Part shown: one piece after another, positions 1 through 28,305 of the stretch | How the letters are laid out: the number at the start of each line of letters is the position of its first letter | Numbering within the stretch: position 1 is the first letter of the stretch | NCBI GenBank assembly: GCA_947359465.1 | Contig: OX375879.1 | Location: 95,552,271 to 95,616,270 of the forward strand | Origin: Metellina segmentata | Lineage: Eukaryota > Arthropoda > Arachnida > Araneae > Tetragnathidae | Length of the DNA: 64,000 nucleotides | Direction: 5' to 3' | Program-made: the position numbers and the translations under genes | Notes under the pieces: model-generated | Told to the model about the DNA's origin: nothing | The model's database searches: none | What the model saw: the letters and a program-made list of their open reading frames with translations, nothing else

Positions 1-341
1 ATTGTGTCCAAAGTGTATTGGCATCTCTAGGACTAAATCAAGAAAACAAGAAAAATGTACGCTATTTTAAAATACTCACTAATGAAGACATAGTGAATTT
101 GGTCCATGAGGATGACAAAGAACATAGATTTGGAGTGTGTCATCTACATCGCATGTCTCCAAATAAAAAACTCTCCCTGTATGGAAGTGGACTCATTTTG
201 TACTCAAATATTCTACAATGTATTGAAGCCACGAGTGATTGTATTTGCCAGATAGAAATGAACTTTCCAAACTGCATCCTCAAGTATGGTTACTTTCAAA
301 TTTTAAATGAGGATGAATTTGTTAACTTGTTAAAAATGTAA
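1..341 (+). CDS. 3'-terminal coding exon of an unrecognised gene (5' part outside window)
   Basis: An open frame runs from base 3 to a TAA at 339-341 and gives about 112 residues. It has mixed, protein-like composition with several Cys (motifs GVCHLHRMSPNKK, LYGSGLILYSN, CICQIEMNFP) and ends in LLKM. A canonical AATAAA lies 77 bases after the stop, so this looks like the last exon of a real plus-strand gene. No signal peptide, membrane segment or domain is recognised. The frame is open to the window edge, so the exon start is unknown. It could instead be the end of a retrocopy. I do not recognise the family. Confidence 0.6.
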   Translation, partial: CVQSVLASLGLNQENKKNVRYFKILTNEDIVNLVHEDDKEHRFGVCHLHRMSPNKKLSLYGSGLILYSNILQCIEATSDCICQIEMNFPNCILKYGYFQILNEDEFVNLLKM

Positions 342-417
342 AACAAAAAACCTGCGAGCTTTTTGATTTTTGAAACTGTAAGGTAAAAAAATGTACTCAT
401 CACTGGTTTTTGTTTGA

Positions 418-423
418 AATAAA
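418..423 (+). terminator. polyadenylation signal AATAAA
   Basis: An exact AATAAA follows the stop of the 1-341 exon, with a T/G-rich stretch (GTGTTTTGTCT) about 17 bases later. This is the usual arrangement for 3' end formation. Confidence 0.6.
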
Positions 424-2140
424 GAATGTTTTCAAAATTGTGTTTTGTCTAAATGTTTCACTAGATTTTTCTCATTGTCTTCCAAGGTCTTATGCATAAT
501 AGTCTTGTTAAGATCACGTTTTTGTAATATCCTCGAAGAAATTATCGATGGGAATTATCTATTACTTTTAAAACTCTCTCTGAATTAATAACAAGCTAAA
601 TGTCCTTCGCTCCTTCTGGAACGGTTGCGGTTCGGCAGATTTCCCCTGTGCGTCATACATGGTCTTATTGCATTAAATTGCTAGTTTTAAAACAGATACT
701 AGTTCATAACACTTTGCTTCTTAAACACTTCTACAACACTTACATGTAATATGTGATTGATAGAAACTCTTTAGAATGCTTATGTTTCTTAGTTTGAGGA
801 ATATCTTATCCTAGACCTTTAAGGGTTTTAAATGTCTTTCACAGTTAATTTTACATTCCTGTTTAAGAATACTTATGTTTTTTACTTTTTATGAAACTGT
901 TTCACTTGCTTTTGTAATATGTTATATGTTTTTATAAACTTTAAATGTGGTTTTTGCTATTAATTTTCTATACGTAAGACTTCTAATTTGTTTTTCTTAT
1001 AACTTATTTTAATTATGATATCTTAAGGTGACTAAATTTTCTAAACTGTTTTACTCATTCAGAATTATTGTTTATGTGTTTCCTTTTATTTTCATTTTTA
1101 GAATCTTAAAAAATATCAGAACTCAATACTCCTCAAATTAATCCGAGGATGTCTTTATCCAGTTATGTTAATTATGGCTTAAACAATTTTATATTAAAAT
1201 GTAGAATATTTAAAAGACTCATAAAATTTAGTTTCATATTTTATTATATCCGATACTACCCCGATGTTTAAAAGATGAAACTATAGGCATTCCTATAGAA
1301 GAATTTTGTGCTCTTCGACCTAAAATGTATGCATACATTAATATGAAAATATGCATGAAATAATAGCAAAAGAACTGCTAAAGGAACAAAAAAAAATCTG
1401 TTCTAGAAAATAACCTAGGACATGAATTATACTTGTAGGTTTTAAAAGAAAACAAACTATTAAAACATAAACAATGTAGTATTATATCCAAAAAACACAC
1501 ACTGTCTACTATGTTACAAAAAAAGACAAGTCTGTCAAGTTTTTATGGTAAAATGTATTCGATAAACGAAGAACTTTTTTAGCTTTTAATCACTATGCTA
1601 TAAAATGATATGTATGTCCATGGAGCATTTTGTATGATAAATATTCGAAAGATTTTTTACTTTCATTTGTGTACTTATATTTTCAAATGCTTAAATAAAG
1701 AATTGTAAGCGGAAATATGTATGTTTCTTTTGTTCTTTCGTTAATATGTAAAATAATATGTACAACTTTTATATCAATACAAACCAAAAAACATCGAACT
1801 CTGAAAATATCTTAGAGTCATTCATAGTGTAACTACTTTTCGCAAAATAAGAACTCTGGAGTATTTTTACAAATTGTAGTATCACAATGATGTTCATGCT
1901 GACACCTATAGAGAAATTCTAAAAGCTAAAAATTAGGATAAAATTAGGATTTATGCAGACTTGAACTTGAGACTGTAAAAGATACTCATGCTCGAGTGTT
2001 TGTTCATCTAAACCACTCGACCATGAATATCTACCAATGGGTGGTGTATAAATCTAATGATCAAACGAAATTCCTCTCACAACAGTCCTTCAATTCCTAG
2101 TACATTTAACACTCAATAAACGGAGAAACATACTTTTTTG
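424..2140. other. AT-rich non-coding stretch
   Basis: I see no gene, tRNA or clear transposon here. No I29-type cathepsin exon is visible, which matters because exon 2 of gene Z (first exon at 2942-3037) would have to lie here or beyond the left edge. Confidence 0.5.
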
Positions 2141-2268
2141 TGTCAGCACTTTTTCTATCCACACGATATTTAGTCTAGGTGTAAACACTTTTTCTATCGA
2201 CATGATGTTTAGTCTAGGTGTCAACAACATTTTTAGCGACAGACCATTTAGTCCAGGTGTCAACAACA
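2141..2268. repeat. 39-bp tandem repeat, about 3 copies
   Basis: The motif TTTAGTcyAGGTGT recurs with its AGGT at 2177, 2216 and 2255, a constant 39-bp period. The copies are diverged by point changes. Confidence 0.7.
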
Positions 2269-2522
2269 TATACTACTTACAATTATTATTCACCTTTTGC
2301 TCTAAGGGATGGTTTACGCTCTTTCGACTCGCAAACAGGGGAGGGCTATTAACACAGTGTTAACAATTTTTCTCATCTAATACTCGCATGTTGTCGCATA
2401 CACACTTTCACATGAGTCAAACAATAACACACTTTACGTGTGTGAGCCAAACAATAATACCATCAACATGTCGAACTGTAAGTTAGGCACTAACATGTCA
2501 AGCGCGTGAGCCAGAACTTAAT

Positions 2523-2802
2523 AGTGTATGCGAGTGAACCAGTTATTAGCAGAGTTTGCAAGTGAGTCAGTTGTTAGCAGGGTTTACAAATGAGTCAGTT
2601 GTTAGCAGGGTTTGCAAGTGAGCCAGTTGTTAGCAGAGTTTGCAAGTGAGCCAGTTATTAGCAGGACATACAAGTGAGCCAGTTATTAGCATAGTTTGCA
2701 AGTGAGCCAGTTGTTAGCAGGTTTTGCAAGTGAGCCAGTTGTTAGCAGGTTTTGCAAGTGAGCCAGTTGTTAGCAGGTTTTGCAAGTGAGCCAGTTGTTA
2801 GC
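2523..2802. repeat. 28-bp tandem repeat, 10 copies
   Basis: The unit reads roughly AGGGTTTGCAAGTGAGCCAG plus TTGTTAGC. The GTTAGC or ATTAGC ending recurs every 28 bases from 2550 to 2802. It is a minisatellite just downstream, in gene orientation, of the gene Z exon. Confidence 0.85.
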
Positions 2803-2941
2803 AGTGTAATACTACTAGCACAAACACAGCAATCGTTCATTTTTTCACCTTCATTGCTTATTATTTTAAAATTGAGACATTAAAATCACGTTACTCTTTG
2901 TTTAACAAGACCAAAAATTATTAAATTTAAAATAAACTCAC

Positions 2942-3037
2942 TTTAAAATCCTCCCAGTGTCCATCTAGTTCTCCATCGAACAGAGTGGTTCGACAGCTTA
3001 CTACTCCTACGAGTGCTAAGAAGGCTAAGAACTTCAT
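2942..3037 (-). CDS. CTSL-like: gene Z: first coding exon of a third cathepsin L-like protease
   Basis: On the minus strand, ATG at 3037 opens 32 codons and ends at a donor GTGAGT. The peptide starts MKFLAFLALVGVVSC, a clear signal peptide, and ends DGHWEDFK, the start of the I29 propeptide. Length (96 nt), phase 0 and donor are identical to exon 1 of gene A (28210-28305). A pyrimidine tract and TTGCAG acceptor lie 24 bases upstream of the ATG, so a 5' non-coding exon is likely. The following exons are not seen between 424 and 2941. Either intron 1 exceeds 2.5 kb and the gene continues off the left edge, or this is an orphan duplicated exon. Confidence 0.75.
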
Positions 3038-3337
3038 TCTTCTTTTCTGTCGCAATGAGCACTGCAATTAAAAGGACATATGACCAACCGAGTTTCAATA
3101 AATTCGGCGCTAGTGTAGTATTGTTTTTACCTCACGACCCCCCTGGCTAAACAACCACATCGATAGGTTGGACGAATCCTGTAGAAATGCTTTCGTCCAA
3201 GAAGGTGAACACTGAAGGGAAGCCTGCTTGGTGGGGAAATGCGTGTGAACCCCTCAAAAGGTTAAAGTTTATTTTGCGAACATAAATGTTTTATTGAATT
3301 ATAAGTAGGGGCAACTTTTTTGTTGCAGTAAAAATGT
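3038..3337. other. upstream flank of the gene Z exon
   Basis: The TTGCAG acceptor upstream of the gene Z ATG lies here. No TATA box or first exon is convincing. Confidence 0.4.
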
Positions 3338-4060
3338 GAAAAGTTGCATTTATCATTCCCTAAAGTTGCATGTATGGAAATAAAGTTGCATTTATTTTTG
3401 ATACATTAAATTCTAAAATAAATCATTCGTAAAAAAAATGAAAAAATTCAAAATATAATGACAATTTTAGTCGTGTATAACAGTATTATAACACATTCTT
3501 AAATACAGAGAACGTTGAATGACCGATCCTTGTCCAGTAATTTCTTTAACATTGAAAAACTGCGCCAGGAGCAGTCATATAATGTGCTGTATTGGATAGC
3601 AGAAGATTTCTTTCGCTCAACTCTCCAACTCAGCAGTCAATTACGCAAGTTTCCTCTGTATTATTAAAAATGTCAGCCAATGTGTTAAAAGTACTTCTTG
3701 CCATTTATTTCACTTTCGACTGTTAGGACGAACAGCTTCTTTCCATGAACTTCTTGTTTGATCCGCAATAATTCGGCGTACGCAAGATCAGACTCACGTG
3801 ATCGAAGAGTTGGTTCAGAGGGCAAAAAATGAAATAGTAATTTCATATTAATTAATTTTAAGCTGAATTTTTAAAAGTTGCAAGTGGTTGCATTTATGCA
3901 AAAAGTTGAATTTATGCAGAAAGTTGCATTTATGTTGCGGTTATAACTCACTTACAACACACCCCCATGTAGGAGGAATTTTGGTTTTAGTACTTTATAT
4001 GCAGCGTAGAACGTGAGGAAAAAAAGTTGCATTTGTTGCAAAAAGTTGCCTTAATTATAA
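3338..4060. repeat. dispersed GTTGCATTTAT motif cluster
   Basis: AAGTTGCATTTAT and close variants recur at about 3338-3400, 3872-3940 and 4020-4060, some two or three times in a row. The sequence between is unrelated and AT-rich. No gene is seen. Confidence 0.5.
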
Positions 4061-4454
4061 GTGAAGCAATATGGAGCCTGCTTTTTTACCATTTAATGGA
4101 GGAACAGCTAAAACTTGTTTTCAGTTGACAAACATTTTGCAAAACAATTTAACAGTAAAACATATGAGTTATTACTTTTATATACACTTTATTACTTTTT
4201 TTAAAACTCTTATACGGACTTTTTGGTAGACTGCGACTTTCTACTCGTTGATATATTCGTGACTAGGACGTGATGAATACGCGTTCTATAGCCCGATAAA
4301 AATGTTCTTATAATATATATCTTTCACCTCGATGTGTTTAGACTCTAGCATTTTCGATTGATTCTTACGGACATGCATCTATTAAAATACGGTTTAATTT
4401 TGTGTGGCCGACCTCCTCCTTATAGTATTTTAGCAGTACCCGCATAGAGTTGCC

Positions 4455-5065
4455 CGTGACAAAGATATGCTTTTAAAAAGTCAACTTCACGGATTCCGAC
4501 AAAACCAAATTAAATATTAATGAACAAAAAATTGTATAAATTATAAAAATTAAATATTGCTATTCTTTTTAAAAAGCTATAAAAAAAGCAATAATTAATA
4601 AAATTGCAGAAATTATACAAATTAAAAGTAAGTTATGCTTTTAAAAAGTCTTAACGCTAAACCTTTCTAATTCCTACAAACAACGTAAATCTAAACCAAA
4701 TGAAACAATAATGAACAAATTGCAGAAATGATACAAATTCAAAAGTAAGCTATGCTTTTAAAAAGACTTAACACAAAAAAAAAATTGCAGTTATGATAAA
4801 AATTAAATATCGCCATTCTTTCAAAAGGTCTAAAAACAAAACAAAATAGCAAAAAGCAAAAAAAAAAAAAAAATGCAAAAATGATACACATTCAAAAGTA
4901 AATTATGATTTTAAAAAGTCTTAACAATAAACTTTTCTAATTCCTAAAAACAGCGTAAATCTAAACCAAATGAAACAACAATGAACAAATTGCAGAAATG
5001 ATACAAATTCAAAAGTAATCTATGGTTTTAAAAAGTCTTGACACTAAACTTTACTGATTCCGACA
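4455..5065. repeat. irregular array of AT-rich 115-150 bp repeats
   Basis: A block containing TGCAGAAATGATACAAATTC, then CTTTTAAAAAGTCTTAAC, recurs near 4606, 4720, 4872 and 4989. Copies are diverged and spacing is uneven. No coding potential is seen. Confidence 0.6.
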
Positions 5066-5189
5066 AACAACAAAACCCGCTGCAGAGAGTGAAAACTTGG
5101 CTCGCGTCCAAAAGGAAATTCAGGGGAGGAAAACGCGCGTCCGAAAGAAAAGCCGCAAGGGAAAAAGTGCTAACAAACTAATTTAAAAT

Positions 5190-5351
5190 ATTCTTCGAAT
5201 AAATTTTAAAATTTGGGCTTCAAGGTCTATTCAGTCACTTTTAAGACTACCTGTGTGCCTAATTTCATGATACTAAGTGCTACAGATTCGTCTGGATACC
5301 ACACACATATACATACACACAGACAAACACTTTCTTTTATAATAGTAAAGA
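5190..5351 (-). mobile_element. 5' end fragment of a non-autonomous Helitron
   Basis: Read on the minus strand it starts TCTTTACTATTATAAAAG at 5351 and runs into the same 5' module (GTGTTTGTCTGTGTG, later a 'tgaaattaggcacacaggtag'-type stretch) as the copies at 9293, 26401, 43685 and 46486. The 3' end is not found. Confidence 0.6.
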
Positions 5352-5908
5352 TACAGGTGATTTAGAAACATGAAACATCACTATTTTAATAGATTTACAA
5401 GTTTAAGATATATCCGTATTTGAATACGGTTTAATTTTGTGTTTCGACCTCCTCCTTACAAAATATACAAGAGATTTAGGAGTTTGAAACGTCCCTTGTA
5501 CAACTGCAACGAATGTCATTCATGAAGTACATTTTGGCAGACTTTTAAGACACGCATATTTCTAAAACTGCACGATCGGGAACTAGCCTGGTTACAGAAG
5601 CCAATGCGAAAACTGTGTGAAATCAGTGTGGAAAAGAAAATGTAAGTGAACGTAGAATTATTCGACGTTAAAAACACCTTCAGAAGTTAAATTTTGCCAT
5701 GGCTGAGATGTATTTTTTTTTGCCAGGCTCTTTATTGGAATTAAGAAAAAGTAAGACCTGTGTGTACAAGAAATACTGCTTTATATATTTGTACCCTGGT
5801 AGAAAAAGATCCAATGATCAAATTCACTGGTTTTTATTTACATCCAATTCAAGGCAATGACAGTCATTATAGAAAAAGTTCTAATGTCCTCTCGTCAATA
5901 TATCGCCG
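5352..5908. other. non-coding stretch with a short direct repeat
   Basis: About 36 bases around ATACGGTTTAATTTTGTGT and CGACCTCCTCCTTA at 5423-5458 also occur at 4387-4422. I recognise nothing else here. Confidence 0.4.
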
Positions 5909-6213
5909 ACCAACCGGTCAGGTGGTTAAGGTGTTAGCCTATAGATCGTAAAGAGTTCCTGTTTCGAATCCAGGTCAGTGCATGGATGTTTGTAAGCGTA
6001 TGGTGTAGAGGCGGCTGGTGCACCGTAAATCTGTCGTGGCGGAAATTCCTCCCGTTGGATTGGTGTGGAAAGTGGGGTGCCAGCTCAGGTATTGCCTCGT
6101 CATCTGACCTTGGTTCAAAATTACGTGGTGTTGTCCTCGGATCTTTCTCTTGGGGTATTGATCCCGGACCGTCGCCAATAGCCCGTTGTGTTGCTCTAGT
6201 ACGAGGTTAATTA
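5909..6213 (+). mobile_element. tRNA-derived SINE, family 1, near full length
   Basis: The head carries tRNA-like Pol III promoter boxes: an A box around GGTGGTTAAGGTGTTAGCC and a B box GTTTCGAATCC at 5961-5971. The body contains GTCGTGGCGGAAATTCCTCC and GATCCCGGACCGTCGCCAATA, and the 3' end is GTTGTGTTGCTCTAGTACGA followed by TTAATTAAAATTACC. Many copies in this window share this body and tail. Confidence 0.85.
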
Positions 6214-6239
6214 AAATTACCAATTACCGGTCAATATAT

Positions 6240-6470
6240 CATGATTTAACTGGTTTCGGGGTTGTATGGCGCAATGGCCATATTTGCCCATGCTGCTTCA
6301 GAAACAAGACATACAATATCTCAGTAATAGCATATACGCATAGAGAGAGATACTCAAAAGAGAGAGATCCGGGAGGAATACATTAGACAGGAATCGAACC
6401 TGCGCCTCCAACAGGTAGTTAGCGCATTGAGCACACCCACAGAGTCATTACGACCCCGTCAATACATTTG
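6240..6470 (-). mobile_element. tRNA-derived SINE, family 2
   Basis: On the minus strand it reads ACGGGGTCGTAATGACTC, then a tRNA-like A region (TGCGCTAACTACC) and a B box GGTTCGATTCC at about 6390-6400. It lies between two family-1 SINEs. Confidence 0.6.
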
Positions 6471-6494
6471 GTAATTGGTAATCGTTTAACAATC

Positions 6495-6650
6495 CAACGT
6501 GAGGACTTTCTGCCACGACAGATTTAAGGTGCACCCAGCCGCCTCTTCACCATACTCTTACAAACATCCATCCACTGATCCGGATTCGAACCAGGAACCT
6601 TCCGATTCAGAGGCAAGCACCTTAACCATCAGACCGGTTGGTCGGCTCAA
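6495..6650 (-). mobile_element. SINE family 1, 3'-truncated
   Basis: Minus-strand copy of the family-1 head: a B box matching GGTTCGAATCCGGATC and the A-box region TGGTTAAGGTGCTTGCC, then the body to CCTCACGTTGGA. The tail is missing. Confidence 0.75.
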
Positions 6651-6729
6651 TACATTAGGAAAGTATCAAAGCATTTTAAAGTATTTTTTGTACGCTGCGT
6701 TAAAAATACGAAACTTATTCTCGTGTTTT

Positions 6730-6815
6730 TTTCGACGAGATATCTCGTCACTTGCAAAATTGGTCAGGTTTTGACAGACGAGGGAACTCGTCTAAACCAC
6801 TCGAAGGGTTAAATT
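6730..6815. repeat. fragment of the GACGAGATATCTCGTC repeat family
   Basis: It contains the perfect 16-bp palindrome GACGAGATATCTCGTC, then GCAAAATTGGTCAGG and a terminal GGGTTAA. Related segments lie near 12051, 23036, 46198, 47450 and 62061. Confidence 0.6.
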
Positions 6816-6954
6816 AGCTGTAACCGAAAAATTGCAAAATGGAAATACCAAAGAACAGATATTATTCGAATAACATTCGGTACAATTTCTCCTGATTAGA
6901 ACCTTGCGCCATAAAATTGAAAATCCAATCCAATGAAATCCATTTATTAATTTT

Positions 6955-7719
6955 ATTCCCTTTGTAGGCATAAAATGGGCATATCTCTCAATGCATGTAT
7001 TCAATTTAAATGGATTTAAGTACGATATGAATACGATATTATTCCCTTTGTAGGCATAAAATGGGCATATCTCTCAATGCATGTATTCAATTTAAATGGA
7101 TTTAAGTACGATATGAATACGATATTATTCCCTTTGTAGGCATAAAATGGGCATATCTCTCAATGCATGTATTCAATTCAAATGGATTTAAGTACGATAT
7201 GAATACGATATTATTCCCTTTGTAGGCATAAAATGGGCATATCTCTCAATGCATGTATTCAATTTAAATGGATTTAAGTACGATATGAATACGATATTAT
7301 TCCCTTTGTAGGCATAAAATGGGCATATCTCTCAATGCATGTATTCAATTTAAATGGATTTAAGTACGATATGAATACGATATTATTCCCTTTGTAGGCA
7401 TAAAATGGGCATATCTCTCAATGCATGTATTCAATTCAAATGGATTTAAGTACGATATGAATACGATATTATTCCCTTTGTAGGCATAAAATGGGCATAT
7501 CTCTCAATGCATGTATTCAATTTAAATGGATTTAAGTACGATATGAATACGATATTATTCCCTTTGTAGGCATAAAATGGGCATATCTCTCAATGCATGT
7601 ATTCAATTTAAATGGATTTAAGTACGATATGAATACGATATTATTCCCTTTGTAGGCATAAAATGGGCATATCTCTCAATGCATGTATTCAATTCAAATG
7701 GATTTAAGTACGATATGAA
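6955..7719. repeat. 86-bp satellite array with a three-unit higher-order pattern
   Basis: TACGATATGAATACGATATT starts at 7021 and recurs at 7107, 7193, 7279, 7365, 7451, 7537 and 7623, exactly 86 bases apart. A partial unit lies at each end. Units are essentially identical except for one C/T site in AATTyAAATGG. Its state over nine successive units is T,T,C,T,T,C,T,T,C, so the true amplified unit is 258 bp. Confidence 0.95.
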
Positions 7720-9292
7720 ATATTCGTAACGACATTGCTATCAATAGATATTGAAAAATAAAATTTTCGAGCATATTCTATCCATGCATCTGTTAGTTTA
7801 TAAATAATAAAGTATTCATGACTTACCCGTTCGCTTAGACTATTGTTTGAAACAGAGGATAGATTCCACACTATAGAACTCTTAGAAGTGTCTGCCACTT
7901 ATCAACAACTGGGTTAACGATCCTTTAACAATGTGGCATATATCTAAAGCATCTAGTGTTAGAAAATGATAAGAAACTTATCTTCGAGCTATATTTGACT
8001 TTCTCAGCGATAAAGAGTCATACTTTAGATTTCATATCAGTATTAAACAAGAACAACTGGACATCATGTGATGATTTGTAAGCAAAGATTACTAGTCGAC
8101 ATGTTGATCGCACGTTTTGAAGCTTCTCTCAACTGCAATGCTCAGTCTATATTTCACGTCTATGGATGCGGTAGGATTTTCGTTGTAGAACATGCTTCCT
8201 GTACGAACTCCTGATACTTTTTTTCCACTTGGATTCATTTTAGAGATAACTCCGTTATATACCGAATGAAAACATTGAAAGACCTCTTCCTTCATGGGTT
8301 TCCTTCATAACACTAAAAATCCCTTATGTGTGAAGTGTGCATCCAAACAATTCAGTCAAAGTTCTAAGTGAAAACAATAAAATAGGTATGAAAGCTGCGG
8401 GAAAGTTATTTTTAAATACTTCGTTGAGAATGTTTGTCGTGTTAAGAATTCCTTGCAGAGATTTTGAAAGAAATCACTCAAGTTTGAAAGAAATACTATC
8501 CGGGTTTTTTACTGAACACGTTTTATTTTTTTAAATTTTAATTGAAAATTGACGTACTTAACAAAAGTTACCATGGTAACTCCGAGTAAAGTTTTTTTCT
8601 GGTACATTTTGCTCCTAAATATTTTTTTAAGGATTAAAGACCATTTTCATACTTTTTATTTTTGATCTTCATAATTAACTTTTTTTTTATAACATAGGAT
8701 GAAAATCATCTTTTTTAAACGTTATAAGCTGAAAGGGAGTTATTTTTTTTAAATTTGGTAGCTTAACTGCCTTTTTAATTGTAAATAATTTAAATGGAAT
8801 GGTTTTATTCGTCTACCAAGAAGTAAATACTAACCATATTCCTTGCTTTATTTGGAAAAAGTATATTTTAAATAGTGATTAATACTTCTAGAACATTAAT
8901 TTTTTTATTAAATTGATAGCTGTATCCAATGCAAAATCTGCATCGACAAAAGAAGAGCTTTAATCAGACACGTTTCTTCTTGTTTTGAAAAGTTTTTTTG
9001 CTTAAAAATAAAATTTGTTTGCTACAAAAAAAAATGGAAGCACAGATTATAAAATAAGTATGATTTTTCATAACCATTTAGTTTTAAAAGTTCCGGTTGG
9101 AACACCAATATCTTTTATATAACTATAATAAAACACTATAAGTCATCAATTTAATATTTATTCTTCGATCAGCAGATATTTTCAAACAGCTTTCTTTGTT
9201 TAATGCAATTTAAAGATTTTTATATCTAATGAAAGACTACATTCACAACAAAAACTTTTGTATTACTTGCTCGTATTAAAACGAAAGTAATT
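7720..9292. other. AT-rich non-coding stretch
   Basis: The segment 8085-8140 matches the end of the TIR family seen at 34788-35170 (GCAATGCTCAGT end). No gene is recognised elsewhere. Confidence 0.4.
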
Positions 9293-9955
9293 TCTACTAT
9301 TATAAAAGGAAGTGTTTGTATGTTTTCTGCACGCAAAGTCCTGAAGAATCTATGGCACTTACAGTAATGAGATTTGACATACAGGTAGTCCGAATTTTTT
9401 GGTTCACGGCGAATTTTAAAATTCAATCATGACCATTTTTAAAATTAGATTCTAAACTTATTTTTTACGTTTCCATTTTCATTTTGCACGGAGGAATGAT
9501 TTTCCAGCAGACGATAAAAAACAAATAAACTTTTAACTAGAGTTGTTTAGTTCTTTTTTCTATCTCCTAGACCTTTAAAGGTAAAATAAAAATTTTAACG
9601 GATTTGAAATCTGAGGAAATTTTCATATTCGATGGATTCCTAAAAATGTGATTTTCTTTAAACAAATAAAAGTTTTAAATTCAATATCTTTTATAACTTC
9701 GCAAGAGAATGTGACTTCAAGCAAACATTCGCGTTACAGAAATAAACAGATTACATTTCCTGCGCTCTAACGATTTCTGCGAAGGAAAGCAAAAAAAAAC
9801 CGTTTTGACTAGCATTGTTCAGTTTTTTGTAATATCGGGATAGTTAAAGATGGATTCAAAATTTCAACGGATTTGAAATCTGCGGAAAAGTTTACCCCAG
9901 TTTGATACCAACACCACGGGCACGGGAAACGGTGGGCTAGACACGCAGTGGCTAG
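9293..9955 (+). mobile_element. non-autonomous Helitron, both ends present
   Basis: It begins TCTACTATTATAAAAGGAAG and ends GCAGTGGCTAG, with the next base T. This gives the 5'-TC and 3'-CTAG ends and A/T target expected of Helitrons. A GC-rich subterminal segment (CACGGGCACGGGAAACGGTG) precedes the end. No Rep or helicase gene is present. The same 3' end occurs in reverse at 53018. Confidence 0.8.
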
Positions 9956-10986
9956 TCTATAATATTATTTAAATGAGAATATTTCCTAATTAGCCTAATT
10001 TTTATAAAATATTAATTTAAACGATGTAGAACTTTGTCTAAATTATAATCGTTGTATGAAAGAAAACTACTACTGGATAGTCCTGTCGTCAGTCCTGTCG
10101 TCACGGGTGTATTTCTCTTTTACAAAAAGAAATAAAATGCTAGTTATTAAAAAAAAAATTAAGAATATTTCTGAAAAATAAATGTTTTATCCTCCTGTTA
10201 TGACCAAGAAAATATCAGTAAAATTTTAAAATCTTTTTTAAGGATTATTTAAATCGATGCTGCATGTATGGTGTTTCAGTTCCAATGTTTAGTTACAAAA
10301 TGTTCTATAGATACTTAGAACAATAAAAATAAATATGGACGAATCATTAAAGTAGTTTTTATATTGTTCAACAAAATAAAATATTCTGATAAATGGAATA
10401 TCAATTTTATTCAACTTGAGCTGCAGGCTGGAGATTGAGCAGCTAGTAGAATTTTAATGTTCGGTTAATAAAACATTTATGAATCTACAAAGCTATTTTT
10501 ATTTTAGAACAGATCGTTTTATTTTCGCGCTTTTCAAATAAATGTGTGTATTTTGTATCCATTAAAAATAAATTTAATTATTAATGGTAATCATTTATTT
10601 TTCAACTACTTAATATGTACTGAAACTAAATTGCTTTAAACGGATTCTGCTCCCTATCGCAAGACACGGCTCTAATAAAAAAGTGATATTAGCATTAGAA
10701 ACGTTTGTTAATACCATCAAAGCAAATGTAATAATATCTTAATGTATAATACTCTTAAATGTACAAGTAACTCGAATAGACATTAGAGCAACTGTAATAA
10801 TTTCACTCATCTTAGAATTGATTCAAATCAACTGAGCGTGGTGGGTCTTTGTAGTGCACAATTAAGTAACATTTATAAATAATTAATACAGCGCTATCTT
10901 TTAAATATATATTTTTATTTAGAATATTTATACAACAAAATTAGACATTAGAATCGTAACTTGGAATCTTATACAGTTACAACCTG
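9956..10986. other. AT-rich spacer downstream of gene A
   Basis: No gene or clear element is seen, only homopolymer-rich sequence and isolated AATAAA words. Confidence 0.4.
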
Positions 10987-10992
10987 TTTATT
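10987..10992 (-). terminator. polyadenylation signal of gene A
   Basis: AATAAA on the minus strand lies 26 bases past the gene A stop codon. Confidence 0.65.
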
Positions 10993-11018
10993 ACAGTTAC
11001 AACCGTTCATTTGTTATG

Positions 11019-28305
<17,287 letters not shown>

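Noticed and set aside
3338..4060. GTTGCATTTAT words as a possible CRISPR-like array
   Set aside because: Spacing is irregular, repeats are short and the genome is eukaryotic.
5909..5985. Possible functional tRNA genes at SINE heads
   Set aside because: A and B boxes are present, but the cloverleaf stems do not pair and each is followed by the SINE body.
5975..6223. Open frames of 60-90 codons in many SINE copies (also 25816, 36499, 37707)
   Set aside because: They recur wherever the SINE body occurs and carry no protein features. They are chance frames in a tRNA-derived repeat.
7704..8295. Minus frames of 64-67 codons near the satellite
   Set aside because: No splice sites, low complexity, and part overlaps a TIR-family fragment.
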